A DNA stretch of 64,000 nt from positions 226,109 to 290,108 of the forward strand of contig NZ_CP018017.1 of assembly GCF_000280495.2 (NCBI RefSeq). Direction: 5' to 3'. Every line of letters begins with the position of its first letter. Position 1 is the first letter of the stretch. Below the pieces are notes generated by a model that was given only the letters and a program-made list of their open reading frames with translations, had not been told where the DNA came from and searched no databases. Shown here in pieces: positions 1 through 9,872 of the stretch. The translations under genes were made by a program, and so were the position numbers. Origin of the DNA: Kosakonia radicincitans DSM 16656 (GTDB taxonomy: Bacteria; Pseudomonadota; Gammaproteobacteria; Enterobacterales; Enterobacteriaceae).

Positions 1-725
<725 letters not shown>

Positions 726-780
726 TCATATCCTTTTATTACTGTTTTTACTGACCCCATCAGACGTCTGCCTGGCAGAG

Positions 781-1056
781 TTAACGGAGATATGAGCGAA
801 CAATGGAAATAGCGTCGTTGATAGATTTCGTCTGCGACCCCCTTCTTTTGTTCGTATCGGGAAATTCTTCCCTGAGATAGCTTTCCAGAACAACAGTCAT
901 CAGGCCTTTAACGGCTCCTCGTACCGAAGCCAGTTGCTGCAACAATGAAGAACATTCCGCTTCGTTTTCAATCGCCTGTTCCAGCGCTGCAATCTGACCT
1001 TTGATACGTCGTACCCGGACAAGCGCCTGTTTCTTTTCTTCTGGAGAATGTGGCAT
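781..1056 (-). CDS. frmR: FrmR-type formaldehyde-responsive repressor
   Basis: CsoR/RcnR-family DNA-binding repressor of 91 aa that senses formaldehyde and derepresses frmA. The sequence opens MPHSPEEKKQAL and keeps Pro2 and Cys35 (context EAECSS), the residues known to take part in formaldehyde sensing in this family. E. coli FrmR has His at position 60 (LESHIRE); this protein has Tyr60 (LESYLRE), a visible difference at a position important in the family's metal/aldehyde site. The start is supported by AGGGACA just upstream. Its operator lies about 35 bases upstream at 1090-1111. First gene of a two-gene operon with frmA. Confidence 0.93.
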   Translation of the reverse strand: MPHSPEEKKQALVRVRRIKGQIAALEQAIENEAECSSLLQQLASVRGAVKGLMTVVLESYLREEFPDTNKRRGSQTKSINDAISIVRSYLR

Positions 1057-1089
1057 TGATTGTCCCTGTTAATCAGGATTGAAGAGACT

Positions 1090-1111
1090 ATAGTATACCC
1101 CCCTATACTAT
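1090..1111 (-). promoter_or_regulatory. FrmR operator (A/T arms around a C/G tract)
   Basis: Perfect inverted repeat: ATAGTATA, six C, then TATACTAT. A/T-rich arms around a G/C tract are the standard operator form for CsoR/RcnR-family repressors, and the site lies directly upstream of frmR, so it probably overlaps the frmRA promoter. Confidence 0.85.
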
Positions 1112-1342
1112 GCAAGAAAAAATGTTGACCCCACGATGTACAAATCCAGACAGATGACAGAGTTGTATCAGGCACATTCGTACTTTAACGGTACACAATA
1201 GAAGTGAACAGAACGCCAACTTATTGGTACAGAACAAATAACTTTTCTTCAGTCAGGCATAAATGCCTTACGTCGGGTTGTCATAAACTATAGTGTAGTA
1301 GTGTTAACGCTGTCCGGGGCGTTCCAACCAGGAGAGATCATA

Positions 1343-3319
1343 ATGTCCACAGGAAAATTCATTTTACATTCAGGCTATATCCCGTCAGGAGATCAGCCCG
1401 AAGCAATAGCCAGACTGATAGCGGGAGTCGAAGCAGGAGCGACACATCAGACACTTCAGGGGATAACCGGTTCGGGTAAAACCTTCACCATGGCGAATGT
1501 GATACACCGTTTGCAGCGCCCTACATTAATACTGGCTCCTAACAAGACGTTAACCGCACAGCTTTATCTGGAGATGAAGCAGTTTTTCCCAGAAAATGCT
1601 GTCGAATACTTCGTTTCTTACTACGACTTTTTTCAGCCAGAAGTCTATATCCCCGGAAGTGACCGCTTTATCCCGAAAGATTCCGCTATCAACGATCATC
1701 TTGAAAGGTTACGGTTATCTACGACCAAGGCATTGATTGAACGTCAGGATGTGATAGTCGTCGCTTCCGTCTCTTCGATATACGGATTAGGTGATCCGGA
1801 CGCATACAGAGAGATCCAGATCCCGGTATACCCGGGACGACAACTCGCCCAGCGGGAGTTAATTCATCAACTGGCACGTCTGCAGTATGCCCGTACAGAC
1901 AAAACTCTGGGACGGGCGATGTTCCGGGTTCGCGGTGACGTTATTGATATATTCCCTGCCGATTCCGAACATCAGGCCATCAGGGTCGAACTTTTTGATG
2001 ATGTTATAGAATCCGCAAAATGGATTGATCCTGTCAGTGGGAAAATTGCGGGCGACATTGAACATTATTTAATATCACCCAAAACACTCTTTGTTACACC
2101 GACCGCAAAAATACCCTCAGCCACCAAAAGCATTCTTACTGACATGGAGAAACGGGTTGCTGAACTTAACAAAGCAAATCGTCTGATAGAGGCTGAGCGC
2201 TTATACGAACGCGTCAACAATGATGTTGAAATGATCCGTGAACTGGGTTACTGCTCAGGTATGGAAAACTATTCCTGCTATTTCAGCGACAGAAATCCGG
2301 AACTCCCACCGACAACGCTGCTGGATTACCTGCCAAAAAATGGCCTGCTCTTTGTTGATGAATCGCACGTAATGGTCCCGCAAATCTCAGCCATGTACAG
2401 TGGCGATCAGAGTCGCAAGGATACTCTTATCGATTTCGGCTTCCGTCTGCCCTCCTCAAAAAACAATCGACCCCTGAGTTTTGCTGAGTTTGAGAAGATT
2501 AAGCCCCAGACTGTCTTTGTTTCCGCAACCCCAGGTAAATATGAATTGCAGAAATCAAAGAAAAATGTTGTTCAGCAAATTATCCGCCCCACCGGTTTAC
2601 TGGATCCCGAAATTGAGGTCCGAAGCAAAGACCAGTGTGTGGAGAACTTACTTGAAGAAATCCGTCATTGCGTCAACAGAAACAATCGTGTCCTGGTGAC
2701 AGTGCTGACCAAAAAGACCGCAGAAGAACTGAATGATTTTCTGACAGAAAATGGGATCCTGTCCCGATATCTGCATTCTGATATCAAAACAGATGAAAGA
2801 CAGGAAATTATCAATGGATTACGGGCCGGGGAATTTGATGTCTTAATCGGCATCAGTCTGCTGCGTGAAGGACTCGACATCCCTGAAGCCTCACTGGTCG
2901 CGATACTTGATGCTGACCATGCAGGTTTTTTACGTTCATCACACGCACTTATTCAGATGATTGGACGTGTGGCACGTAATGTGGAGGGTAAAGCCGTACT
3001 CTATGCAAACAGGATCACTCCGGCCATGAAACAGGCGATGGATGAAACGCACAATCGCAGGGAACGTCAGATAGCCTATAACCTGGAACATCATATTAAA
3101 CCAGTGACTTCAGTTCGTAAGCGGAGTACTGAACAGGATGAAAGCGTCTATCCTGCCACTCATACAGAGGCATTCTGTTCAACGCTATCAGAGTTGTGTG
3201 AAAGAATTACTGTTAAAGAAAAGCAATTACTGGCGATCGAGAATTCAGGTGAGGAGAAGGATATAGAAAAATTAAGAACAGAACTGAGTGATTTGTATCG
3301 TCAATTTATATTCATGTAA
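1343..3319 (+). CDS. uvrB: UvrB-like excision nuclease subunit, plasmid-borne
   Basis: Homologue of UvrB, the damage-verifying helicase-like subunit of UvrABC nucleotide excision repair. 658 aa against 673 in E. coli. Walker A GITGSGKT is near residue 40-47, the damage-probing hairpin region follows ([18 protein letters not shown]), the DEAD-type box DESHV is near 337, later helicase motifs include QMIGRVARN, and a short UVR-like segment ([19 protein letters not shown]) ends the protein. The start at 1343 is chosen over an upstream in-frame ATG at 1301 because AGGAGA sits 6 bases before it and MSTGKF matches the UvrB N-terminus. It is clearly divergent from the chromosomal enzyme. No LexA box (CTGT-N8-ACAG) is visible upstream, so SOS control is not supported. 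It may raise repair dosage, or work with host UvrA and UvrC on plasmid DNA. Confidence 0.92.
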   Translation: MSTGKFILHSGYIPSGDQPEAIARLIAGVEAGATHQTLQGITGSGKTFTMANVIHRLQRPTLILAPNKTLTAQLYLEMKQFFPENAVEYFVSYYDFFQPEVYIPGSDRFIPKDSAINDHLERLRLSTTKALIERQDVIVVASVSSIYGLGDPDAYREIQIPVYPGRQLAQRELIHQLARLQYARTDKTLGRAMFRVRGDVIDIFPADSEHQAIRVELFDDVIESAKWIDPVSGKIAGDIEHYLISPKTLFVTPTAKIPSATKSILTDMEKRVAELNKANRLIEAERLYERVNNDVEMIRELGYCSGMENYSCYFSDRNPELPPTTLLDYLPKNGLLFVDESHVMVPQISAMYSGDQSRKDTLIDFGFRLPSSKNNRPLSFAEFEKIKPQTVFVSATPGKYELQKSKKNVVQQIIRPTGLLDPEIEVRSKDQCVENLLEEIRHCVNRNNRVLVTVLTKKTAEELNDFLTENGILSRYLHSDIKTDERQEIINGLRAGEFDVLIGISLLREGLDIPEASLVAILDADHAGFLRSSHALIQMIGRVARNVEGKAVLYANRITPAMKQAMDETHNRRERQIAYNLEHHIKPVTSVRKRSTEQDESVYPATHTEAFCSTLSELCERITVKEKQLLAIENSGEEKDIEKLRTELSDLYRQFIFM

Positions 3320-3328
3320 CAGCATCAT

Positions 3329-3361
3329 AAAAATCATCCTGTATTAATCAGGATGATTTTT
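3329..3361 (+). terminator. Rho-independent terminator after uvrB
   Basis: Perfect 13-bp inverted repeat (AAAAATCATCCTG and CAGGATGATTTTT) with a 7-base loop, 9 bases after the uvrB stop. The T-rich arm closes the stem, so it should work in both directions. Confidence 0.8.
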
Positions 3362-3404
3362 ATACACACAATACTTTCCCTCTTGAAATCCGTATTCACA
3401 GGAA

Positions 3405-3616
3405 TTACTTTCCGTGCTTCCAGTAAGGAGTAGTTCCGATTTCATCGATAATAAAATCAATAAAATCAATAAAATCAATAAAACCCCTTACTTTATATGA
3501 CATGTTTTTTTGCGGATAAATAATCCAGATCGCTGATTCATTGGGGTACATACTGAATTCCCAGTCCGGAATAAAAAAGAAGAAAATGGTCCGTAAGATG
3601 TTAAGTAAATCCTGCT
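3405..3616 (-). pseudogene. LysR-type regulator C-terminal fragment
   Basis: The minus strand reads IPDWEFSMYPNESAIWIIYP then KVRGFIDFID, ending IGTTPYWKHGK and a stop at 3405. This is the typical end of a LysR co-inducer-binding domain (P.W...I..vYP...KvRaFIDF). No N-terminal HTH domain exists, so it is a remnant. The frame runs back without interruption to the stop codon of the flhD-like gene, so the two are fused head to tail around a TGA. The FIDF segment is expanded by a 9-bp tandem repeat (TAAAATCAA three times, 3452-3478), giving FIDFIDFIDF. Confidence 0.75.
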
Positions 3617-3620
3617 GAGC

Positions 3621-3887
3621 TCATCCCATTCCAGTGGACTGACTGAGTAATACATCTATCTGGTGGTGATCCCTGAGTCTGAGTACGGTAATCAGCTCCG
3701 GACGTTCAGCAAGACGAACCAGTTCGGGCAACGACAACTGCAGGAGTTTATCTCCGGTACACTTGTCGATACCTAGCCGAAACAGGGCTGTGTCTTCGTA
3801 ATGATTCAGAACCCGCTGGGCAAGCAATAAATAGGAAAGATTGTGATGCCAGATTTGCCTCTCAATCTCTGCATTCATTATTTTCAT
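3621..3887 (-). CDS. flhD: FlhD-like transcriptional regulator, C-terminally shortened
   Basis: 88 aa related to FlhD, the flagellar master regulator subunit that acts with FlhC. The shared core is NLSYLLLAQRV, ALFRLGID and LSLPELVRLAE. E. coli FlhD is about 116 aa; this copy stops after LLSQSTGMG, losing the last helices. The stop TGA joins directly to a LysR fragment in the same frame, suggesting a deletion fusion. GGGAGA precedes the ATG. No flhC lies nearby, so if it works it must pair with host FlhC or act as an interfering fragment. Followed by no clear terminator. Confidence 0.7.
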   Translation of the reverse strand: MKIMNAEIERQIWHHNLSYLLLAQRVLNHYEDTALFRLGIDKCTGDKLLQLSLPELVRLAERPELITVLRLRDHHQIDVLLSQSTGMG

Positions 3888-3935
3888 TCAGATTCTCCCT
3901 TTTTCCAGTAACGTCTGGGGGCAATAACAAAAGAG

Positions 3936-4649
3936 TCAGGGCTCTGTTGTCGCCAGGTAATGCCGTAAAGGATGTATTTGATGTCCCCGGTCATCGAAGT
4001 TGACAGTTCTAAGCCAGATAGTTATCGCACTGGATATTCTTTCCCATTCATCCTGAATGATTGAATACATTACAACGTCCACGCTCCTTGATTTAAGTAT
4101 TTGTTTATTACGCAGTACACCCTCTTTCTGGAACCCTAATCTCTCGGCAGATCTCATACCCTGAGAGTTGAGCCTGTCGGTTTGCCATTCACAGCGACGA
4201 TATTTAAGCACATCAAAAACATATGATAGTATCAGGAAAATTGCTTCTGTACTGACTGAAGTTCGTTTGATAACTGGAGTAAGATGTACGCCTCCTATTT
4301 CTGCTACGTCATTTTTATTGTCGAGGTTATACAGAGAAAGAGTTCCCACAGCATTTTCTGAATTATTTTCTATAATGGCGTAATGATATACTCCCTTCTG
4401 TTGAATGAGTTGCTGAATATAACTGTGGGTTGCCTGTTTTGTCGGCGGTCTTTCATCCGGAAGATAGGTCCAGTCACGTGAATCCTCTATACTGTGCCAT
4501 CCCTGGAAGAGGTCATTCCCGTGACGGGTGGACAGCAACTGCAGAGTGCAATAACGCCCTGGTAATTGGCGCAAATCAGGTAATGAAAGAGTGACGTCAT
4601 CGTCAAGGTGACTGCCTATATATTGACCGAAATTATTTTGCTCTGTCAT
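3936..4649 (-). CDS. GNAT-family N-acetyltransferase (RimJ/RimL type)
   Basis: 237-aa protein with the GNAT fold. The strand GTLSLYNLDNKNDVAEIGG and the segment HLTPVIKRTSVSTEAIFLIL correspond to the central sheet and acetyl-CoA loop; WQTDRLNSQGMRSAERLGFQ and KEGVLRN are typical of the RimL/SpeG-like C-terminal half. Likely acetylates a protein N-terminus or small amine; the substrate cannot be told. Strong AAGGAG 6 bases before the ATG. It ends 48 bases before the flhD-like gene in the same direction, so the two may be co-transcribed. Confidence 0.85.
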   Translation of the reverse strand: MTEQNNFGQYIGSHLDDDVTLSLPDLRQLPGRYCTLQLLSTRHGNDLFQGWHSIEDSRDWTYLPDERPPTKQATHSYIQQLIQQKGVYHYAIIENNSENAVGTLSLYNLDNKNDVAEIGGVHLTPVIKRTSVSTEAIFLILSYVFDVLKYRRCEWQTDRLNSQGMRSAERLGFQKEGVLRNKQILKSRSVDVVMYSIIQDEWERISSAITIWLRTVNFDDRGHQIHPLRHYLATTEP

Positions 4650-4746
4650 ATTCTTCTCCTTAAGAAACGTAAGGATAACAATGAGAAGTTTCGGCGTTTA
4701 TTTTAGATATAAGCAACTGAAATCTTAACGGTATGTACCATATCAG

Positions 4747-4980
4747 ATGTATCCTGAGAAACATCATATATTAACAATAGCATATATTGCGTTTGTATCA
4801 ACGCTTATATTCATTTTGAGAACATGTTCGCAATTAGTTAATTATCTCGAAGTAACGGAAATATGTCAGATATTATATTGTGATTATTATTGTGTGGGTA
4901 TTAATGATGTTGTTCATTATTTAAACAAAAAAAGACTGAGGGACCGTTATCCGGAAAATGTTGTATCGCCAGGAGGATAA
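4747..4980 (+). CDS. Possible small protein, weak support
   Basis: Open frame of 77 codons (MYPEKHHILTIAYIAFVSTL) with one hydrophobic stretch near the start and six Cys. No convincing ribosome site precedes it and I recognise no family. The surroundings are A+T-rich intergenic DNA, so this may be chance. Confidence 0.2.
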   Translation: MYPEKHHILTIAYIAFVSTLIFILRTCSQLVNYLEVTEICQILYCDYYCVGINDVVHYLNKKRLRDRYPENVVSPGG

Positions 4981-5335
4981 AACAGGACAAGTTTAGCAAC
5001 ATACGAGAAAACCGCAAACCAAATGAAAAACCGTTTTGGCAATTTCTGAATGAATCAAGAATTGCTCCCTGACTCACCGATCGTCAGCGTTTCCCGAAGG
5101 AATCTGATTCCGTCTGATATTTCTTAAGGATAAGACCAAAATATGAAAAAAGGGAAGTCAGGATGACCTCCCACTAATTGCCTGAAAACCTGTATTTTAT
5201 ACATTACTGGATGTTGAAAACACTGAGCGAACGCAAGGCATGATGTACGCGTGCTGTTCTGTTTCCAGTGCTGGATTCATTGATGGCGCAACCACCTCTG
5301 CCAGTCAGTCTCACATAACTACATACCAGGAACCG
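4981..5335. other. Non-coding stretch, nothing identified
   Basis: About 350 bases between the GNAT region and the vapC remnant. No frame with a ribosome site, no repeat and no RNA structure that I can recognise. Confidence 0.4.
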
Positions 5336-5733
5336 CTAGTTAACCCAGTCCTCAGGTACCAAGGTCGATATCCTCTCAAACTCCAGCGCATTATTCGTCA
5401 CCAGCACGGCACCGGCGACAATTGCGTGCCCGGCGATAGCTATGTCGATCGGGGTGCCAGCGAGGCGCAGCACCAGTTTAATCTCCGTGGTCGCATCTAC
5501 CGCTGCGCAGTCCCAGGTCAGAACGGCACACAGAACGCGTCAACCAACTGCTCGCGGGGTGGGGAGGCCTTCGGACCTGTGGCGCCAAAGCGCATCTCGG
5601 AGTAAGTGATAACCGAGACCACGATACGCTGGTCACGCAGCACCGCCGGCTCCAGGCGCTTCAGCACCACTTCCGACTGCTCGCGCATGATGAACGAGCA
5701 GATGTTGGTGTCGAGCATGTAGATCTTGTTCAC
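5336..5733 (-). pseudogene. vapC: VapC-type PIN-domain toxin, frameshifted
   Basis: VapC toxins are PIN-domain RNases that cleave initiator tRNA. The N-terminal half reads MNKIYMLDTNICSFIMREQS with the catalytic Asp of the LDTN motif and the conserved ITYSEMRFGA. The frame then breaks near 5518; the C-terminal half continues in another frame as TEIKLVLRLAGTPIDIAIAG and GAVLVTNNALEFERI, ending EDWVN and a stop at 5336. The join also lacks some residues. The gene starts with GTG and overlaps the end of vapB by 4 bases. Probably non-functional. Confidence 0.8.
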
Positions 5734-5935
5734 AGGTCAAATCGACCTTCATCGCTGACAACGTCCCCACGTTCCACCATAAAGTCCGGTTCGGCTTTTT
5801 CAAGCTGCGCGAACGAGCACCAGGTCGGCCGGACGGGACGCAGGATGATACAGTCCCCCTCCCGAACAATCTTCAGCTCGCTGACGCCCTCAAAATCCAG
5901 ATCGCGAGGCAGACGGATGGTTTTGAGAAAAACAT
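5730..5935 (-). pseudogene. vapB: VapB-type antitoxin, 5' end lost
   Basis: The minus strand reads TIRLPRDLDFEGVSELKIVR and ends MVERGDVVSDEGRFDL with a stop at 5730, matching the AbrB-like VapB antitoxin that partners VapC. The usual beginning (MRTVSIFKNGNNRA) is missing: upstream the frame has unrelated residues and no start codon. With the broken vapC it is a decayed toxin-antitoxin operon. Confidence 0.75.
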
Positions 5936-6033
5936 CGGGTAATGTACGCCAACTGGAATTTATCTCGCTACGTTACCGACAGTTCTGGCTCTGGTATGGA
6001 TAATGAGTCAACTGAGATTTCGGAGAAAAAAAG

Positions 6034-6864
6034 ATGCGTTATACCCGAACCAGCACTGCAACTGATGTCACTGATACACTCAGACAATACCAGGCTGACT
6101 TGCTGACAGGTCCTTGCTGGATGTCGGTATGGCCACTGATAGAGCGGCTACTGAGTCGTGAGAATGAAATGCAGTCGGTCTGGCAGAATATTGCCCGTCA
6201 GGCGCTAACCTGGCAGCAATGCTATTGTCTTCTGGAGCAAATCATACTGGCGGGCCGTTTCAGTAGACCTGATATCGTTTCCCGATTGAAAGAGGATTAT
6301 CGCCAGCTTGAAGAACTGAACCGGACTATCAGTAAGGAGGCCGGTGAACTGGCACAGAAGATATTGGTCCGAGATGCGATCCTGAACCGGAACGCATTCA
6401 CACTTGAGAGAACCACGCACATCGTGGAACTGATGGAGATGGCTGAAGATAATGATGGGCTTTACCGTTATTATCTTCATGAAACACTCGATGGCCTGAC
6501 CTGTCGTTATGACGGAAAATACTGGCCGGGACTCCCTGGCGTCCTGCAGGTTATAGCAAGGGAGCACCCGGAAATTGGATGTCTATCAGAAAGCGATCGG
6601 GCCATCATTAACGGGCGCGGCAAAATGCTCCCCGATTATCTCCGCGAATTATTCAGTAGCATCGAGAACGTCAGGCAGGGTCCATGGGGTCTGCCGAAAG
6701 AATTTACGTTGACGGACAGTAGCCTGGCTACGCTGGCCACTGTAACACTGGATCATACTGAAGTGTTCTCCGCTGATACGGTAAAAGTACGCCGGAGTGA
6801 ATTCAGCAAAAGAGGAGAGCGGGGAGCATGGCCATTTAAGCCACTGAAGGCAGTCGATATGTAG
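6034..6864 (+). CDS. Unknown protein upstream of the PHP-ATPase
   Basis: 276 aa, soluble, helix-rich, no family recognised. It begins MRYTRTSTATDVTDTL at an ATG with GGAGAAA upstream. The middle (FSRPDIVSRLKEDYRQLEELNR) looks like a short amphipathic or coiled segment; the end is basic. No catalytic motif stands out. It lies 151 bases before the PHP/ABC-ATPase gene on the same strand and may be its partner, which is an inference from position only. The gap between the two holds no other gene and no obvious terminator. Confidence 0.7.
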   Translation: MRYTRTSTATDVTDTLRQYQADLLTGPCWMSVWPLIERLLSRENEMQSVWQNIARQALTWQQCYCLLEQIILAGRFSRPDIVSRLKEDYRQLEELNRTISKEAGELAQKILVRDAILNRNAFTLERTTHIVELMEMAEDNDGLYRYYLHETLDGLTCRYDGKYWPGLPGVLQVIAREHPEIGCLSESDRAIINGRGKMLPDYLRELFSSIENVRQGPWGLPKEFTLTDSSLATLATVTLDHTEVFSADTVKVRRSEFSKRGERGAWPFKPLKAVDM

Positions 6865-7015
6865 ACCCCCGATGTGGACGAAGGTCTTATTTGCCTTCTG
6901 ACTTTTCCGCCAGACCGACTGAAGTTCATGCCAACAGCAATCATAACGGTTACTGAATTACCAGGTGAATGCTTCTATAGTGGGATTACCTTAGGCACCA
7001 CATGGAAAAGAAACA

Positions 7016-9703
7016 ATGACGGTAGGATCACGCTGGTTTAAATTTGATTTTCATAACCATACCCCGGCCTCAGATGACTACAAAGTCCCAGATCTCCAGC
7101 CCCGGGAATGGCTGCTGGCTTACATGCGGCAACAGGTCGACTGTGTTGTCATCAGTGACCATAACAGTGGGGCATGGATTGACGTGTTGAAAGCGGAACT
7201 GGCGAACATGTCCCGGGACGCCAGTTCCGGTGAACTGGCAGACTTCCGGCCGCTGACTTTGTTTCCCGGTGTGGAGCTCACGGCCACCGGCAACGTTCAT
7301 ATCCTCGCCGTGTTGCACACCCAGAGCACCAGTGCCGAGGTGGAACGGCTACTGGCACAGTGCAACAACAACTGTCCTATTTCGCGTGAAACCCCCAACC
7401 ATCATCTTGTGCTTCAGCTGGGACCCGCGGGCATTATCAGTAATATCCGTCGTAACCCGGAAGCTATTTGTATCCTCGCACACATTGATGCGGCGAAAGG
7501 CGTTCTGACAAGCCTTACTAATCAGGGGGAACTGACGGCCGCTTTTCAGTCAAATCCTCATGCAGTGGAGATCAGACACCGGGAGGAGGAGATTACGAAC
7601 GGGACTCACCGGCGTTTAATTGCGGATTTGCCATGGCTTCGGGGATCAGATGCGCACCACCCTGAACAAGCGGGAGTGCGCACCTGCTGGCTGAAGATGT
7701 CCGAGCCTGATTTTGACGGTCTCAGGCACGCATTACTCGATCCGGAAAACTGCGTGCTGTTTGATGATAATCCACCGGAGGCACCAGCTTCACATTTGCG
7801 CAGCCTGACATTCAGGACCCGTCTTTGCCAGCCGGCAGATCAGTATGGAGCCTCCGTTGAGTTTAGCCCGTTTTACAATGCGGTGATTGGCTCCCGGGGC
7901 AGTGGTAAATCCACGCTTATCGAAAGTATTCGTCTGGCCATGCGAAAAACCGAAGGGCTGACTGTGTCTCAACGCAACAAGTTGAACCAGTTTAGTCAGA
8001 TGGGGATGGGCATGGATGCGGATTCTTTCATCGAATGTGTGTTCCGCAAAGAAGGCACAGATTTTAGGCTCAGCTGGCGACCCGATGGTCGTAATGAATT
8101 GCATATTTTCAGCGAAGGTCAGTGGGTGCAGGACAATCACTGGTCACCAGATCGTTTTCCCCTCTCAATATACAGCCAGAAAATGCTCTACGAACTGGCG
8201 TCAGACACAGGGGCATTCCTGCGCGTCTGTGACGAGAGTCAGGTAGTCAACAAACGCGCCTGGAAAGAGCGCTGGGATCAACTGGAAAGGGAATACCTGA
8301 ATGAGCAAATAACGCTGCGTGGTCACCTGGCCAGCCAGACGATCGCAGATAAACTGCAGGGGGAGTTGTCTGATGCTGAACGGGCCGTCAGTCAGTTGCG
8401 GTCGAGCGCTTACTATCCGGTTTGCACCCGCCTGGCCACGGCTCGGGCTGAACTGTCTGCAGCAACGCTTCCTCTGGAGCATCATGAACAGCATGTCGCT
8501 GGTCTGAGGGCGCAGGAGAAAGAGCCAGTACAAGTCCCGGAGCTCCAGGTGGAGCCGTCTGCGACACTGACAGCATTTATGACGCGTCTTTCTGACGTAC
8601 AGCAAAAGTATGACCAGCGTCTTGACACACTGTTGTCGGACTATGCCGCGGAACTCAGTACCATTAGGCAGGACCCCCCTCTTCTCGCACTGGAAGAGGC
8701 GGTGCGTAACCAGGAGGAAACTGTACAACGTGAGGCCATGGTGCTACGAGAACAGGGACTCAATCCGAATGTCCTCGATGAGCTGATGACGCGCTGTGAG
8801 TCGCTGAAGTCGGAACTGAGAAATTACGCCGATCTTGACGGGACGATCGCGGCCTCAGCAGCGAGATCCACAGGATTACTGGCTGAAATGCGTAACCACC
8901 GGATGGTATTGACGGAAAAGCGGAAGGCGTTTCTGTCCTCTCTGTCTCTCAGCGCGCTGGATATTAAAATTCTGCCGCTCTGTGCCCCACACGAAGACAC
9001 CGTATCTGGTTATCAGGCGGTAACCGGGATCGGCAACTTTGCCGATCGTATCTATGATGATGGTGACGGGAGCGGGCTGCTTCATAGCTTCATCAGCTTG
9101 CGCCCGTACAGTCCGCTACCGTCGGCAACGGAAAACAAATATCTTGCGCTGGATACGCTTAAAGCTCTGCATCTTGCCATCCATCGCGAGGAGCCGGGAG
9201 CAGGGTCAGAGCTCCACGGAGCTTTCAGAAATCGCCTTAAAGGTCTGAATGATGCGCAACTGGATGCCCTGCAATGCTGGTATCCGGATGATGGGATCCA
9301 CATTCGGTACCAGACGCCCGGAGGAGGGATGGAAGATATTTCCTCTGCCTCACCGGGACAAAAAGGGGCGAGCATGTTGCAGTTCCTGCTGTCATATGGC
9401 ACCGATCCCCTCCTGCTGGATCAACCAGAAGACGACCTGGACTGCCTGATGCTGAGCATGAGCGTGATCCCTGCCATCATGGCAAACAAGAAACGCCGAC
9501 AGCTGATTATCGTGTCGCATTCTGCCCCAATAGTGGTCAATGGTGATGCGGAATACGTTATCAGTATGCAACACGACCGCTCTGGCCTGCACCCGGGGCT
9601 TTGTGGAGCGCTTCAGGAGACGCCGGTGAAGGAACTGATTTGCCGACAAATGGAGGGAGGGGAAAAAGCATTTCGTTCCCGCTATGAGCGGATACTCAGC
9701 TGA
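7016..9703 (+). CDS. PHP-domain ABC/SMC-type ATPase (Ppl/TrlF-like, predicted anti-phage)
   Basis: 895 aa. The N-terminal PHP phosphoesterase domain shows FDFHNHTPASDDY (HxH near residues 13-15), VISDHNSG, PGVELTATGNVHILAV, ILAHIDAAKG and GSDAHH, which together make a metal-binding site. An SMC/Rad50-like ATPase follows: Walker A GSRGSGKST near 292, a coiled-coil centre (about 400-640), ABC signature ASPGQKGAS near 775, Walker B DPLLLDQPEDDLD near 797 and the His switch VSHSAP near 830. This arrangement matches the Ppl single-gene defence protein (Gao and colleagues, 2020) and the TrlF family. All catalytic motifs look intact. A five-codon frame MEKKQ at 7002 overlaps its ATG. Likely cuts nucleic acid in response to phage, which is inference from the family. 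Confidence 0.88.
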   Translation: MTVGSRWFKFDFHNHTPASDDYKVPDLQPREWLLAYMRQQVDCVVISDHNSGAWIDVLKAELANMSRDASSGELADFRPLTLFPGVELTATGNVHILAVLHTQSTSAEVERLLAQCNNNCPISRETPNHHLVLQLGPAGIISNIRRNPEAICILAHIDAAKGVLTSLTNQGELTAAFQSNPHAVEIRHREEEITNGTHRRLIADLPWLRGSDAHHPEQAGVRTCWLKMSEPDFDGLRHALLDPENCVLFDDNPPEAPASHLRSLTFRTRLCQPADQYGASVEFSPFYNAVIGSRGSGKSTLIESIRLAMRKTEGLTVSQRNKLNQFSQMGMGMDADSFIECVFRKEGTDFRLSWRPDGRNELHIFSEGQWVQDNHWSPDRFPLSIYSQKMLYELASDTGAFLRVCDESQVVNKRAWKERWDQLEREYLNEQITLRGHLASQTIADKLQGELSDAERAVSQLRSSAYYPVCTRLATARAELSAATLPLEHHEQHVAGLRAQEKEPVQVPELQVEPSATLTAFMTRLSDVQQKYDQRLDTLLSDYAAELSTIRQDPPLLALEEAVRNQEETVQREAMVLREQGLNPNVLDELMTRCESLKSELRNYADLDGTIAASAARSTGLLAEMRNHRMVLTEKRKAFLSSLSLSALDIKILPLCAPHEDTVSGYQAVTGIGNFADRIYDDGDGSGLLHSFISLRPYSPLPSATENKYLALDTLKALHLAIHREEPGAGSELHGAFRNRLKGLNDAQLDALQCWYPDDGIHIRYQTPGGGMEDISSASPGQKGASMLQFLLSYGTDPLLLDQPEDDLDCLMLSMSVIPAIMANKKRRQLIIVSHSAPIVVNGDAEYVISMQHDRSGLHPGLCGALQETPVKELICRQMEGGEKAFRSRYERILS

Positions 9704-9788
9704 TAAACGGCACCATCCCTGGGACAGAGAGACATGTCAGAAGAGTGGCACCTGCGTGCCGCTGAGTATCTGAAAACCCGAACATAGA

Positions 9789-9822
9789 CCCCGATCAGGC
9801 TGCCCCAAGAGTTTGATCGGGG
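9789..9822. terminator. Stem-loop between two convergent genes
   Basis: CCCCGATCA (9789-9797) pairs with TGATCGGGG (9814-9822) in the gap between the ATPase gene and the convergent HEPN gene. T-runs are weak, but position and symmetry fit a two-way terminator. Confidence 0.5.
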
Positions 9823-9872
9823 CCTATGAGGCCGATGAGTTACCCTTTCTTCTGACAGTCTTCTCCTGAGTG

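Noticed and set aside
1190..1342. LexA box before uvrB
   Set aside because: No CTGT-N8-ACAG match is visible.
5336..5935. Functional vapBC
   Set aside because: vapC has a frameshift and vapB lacks its start.
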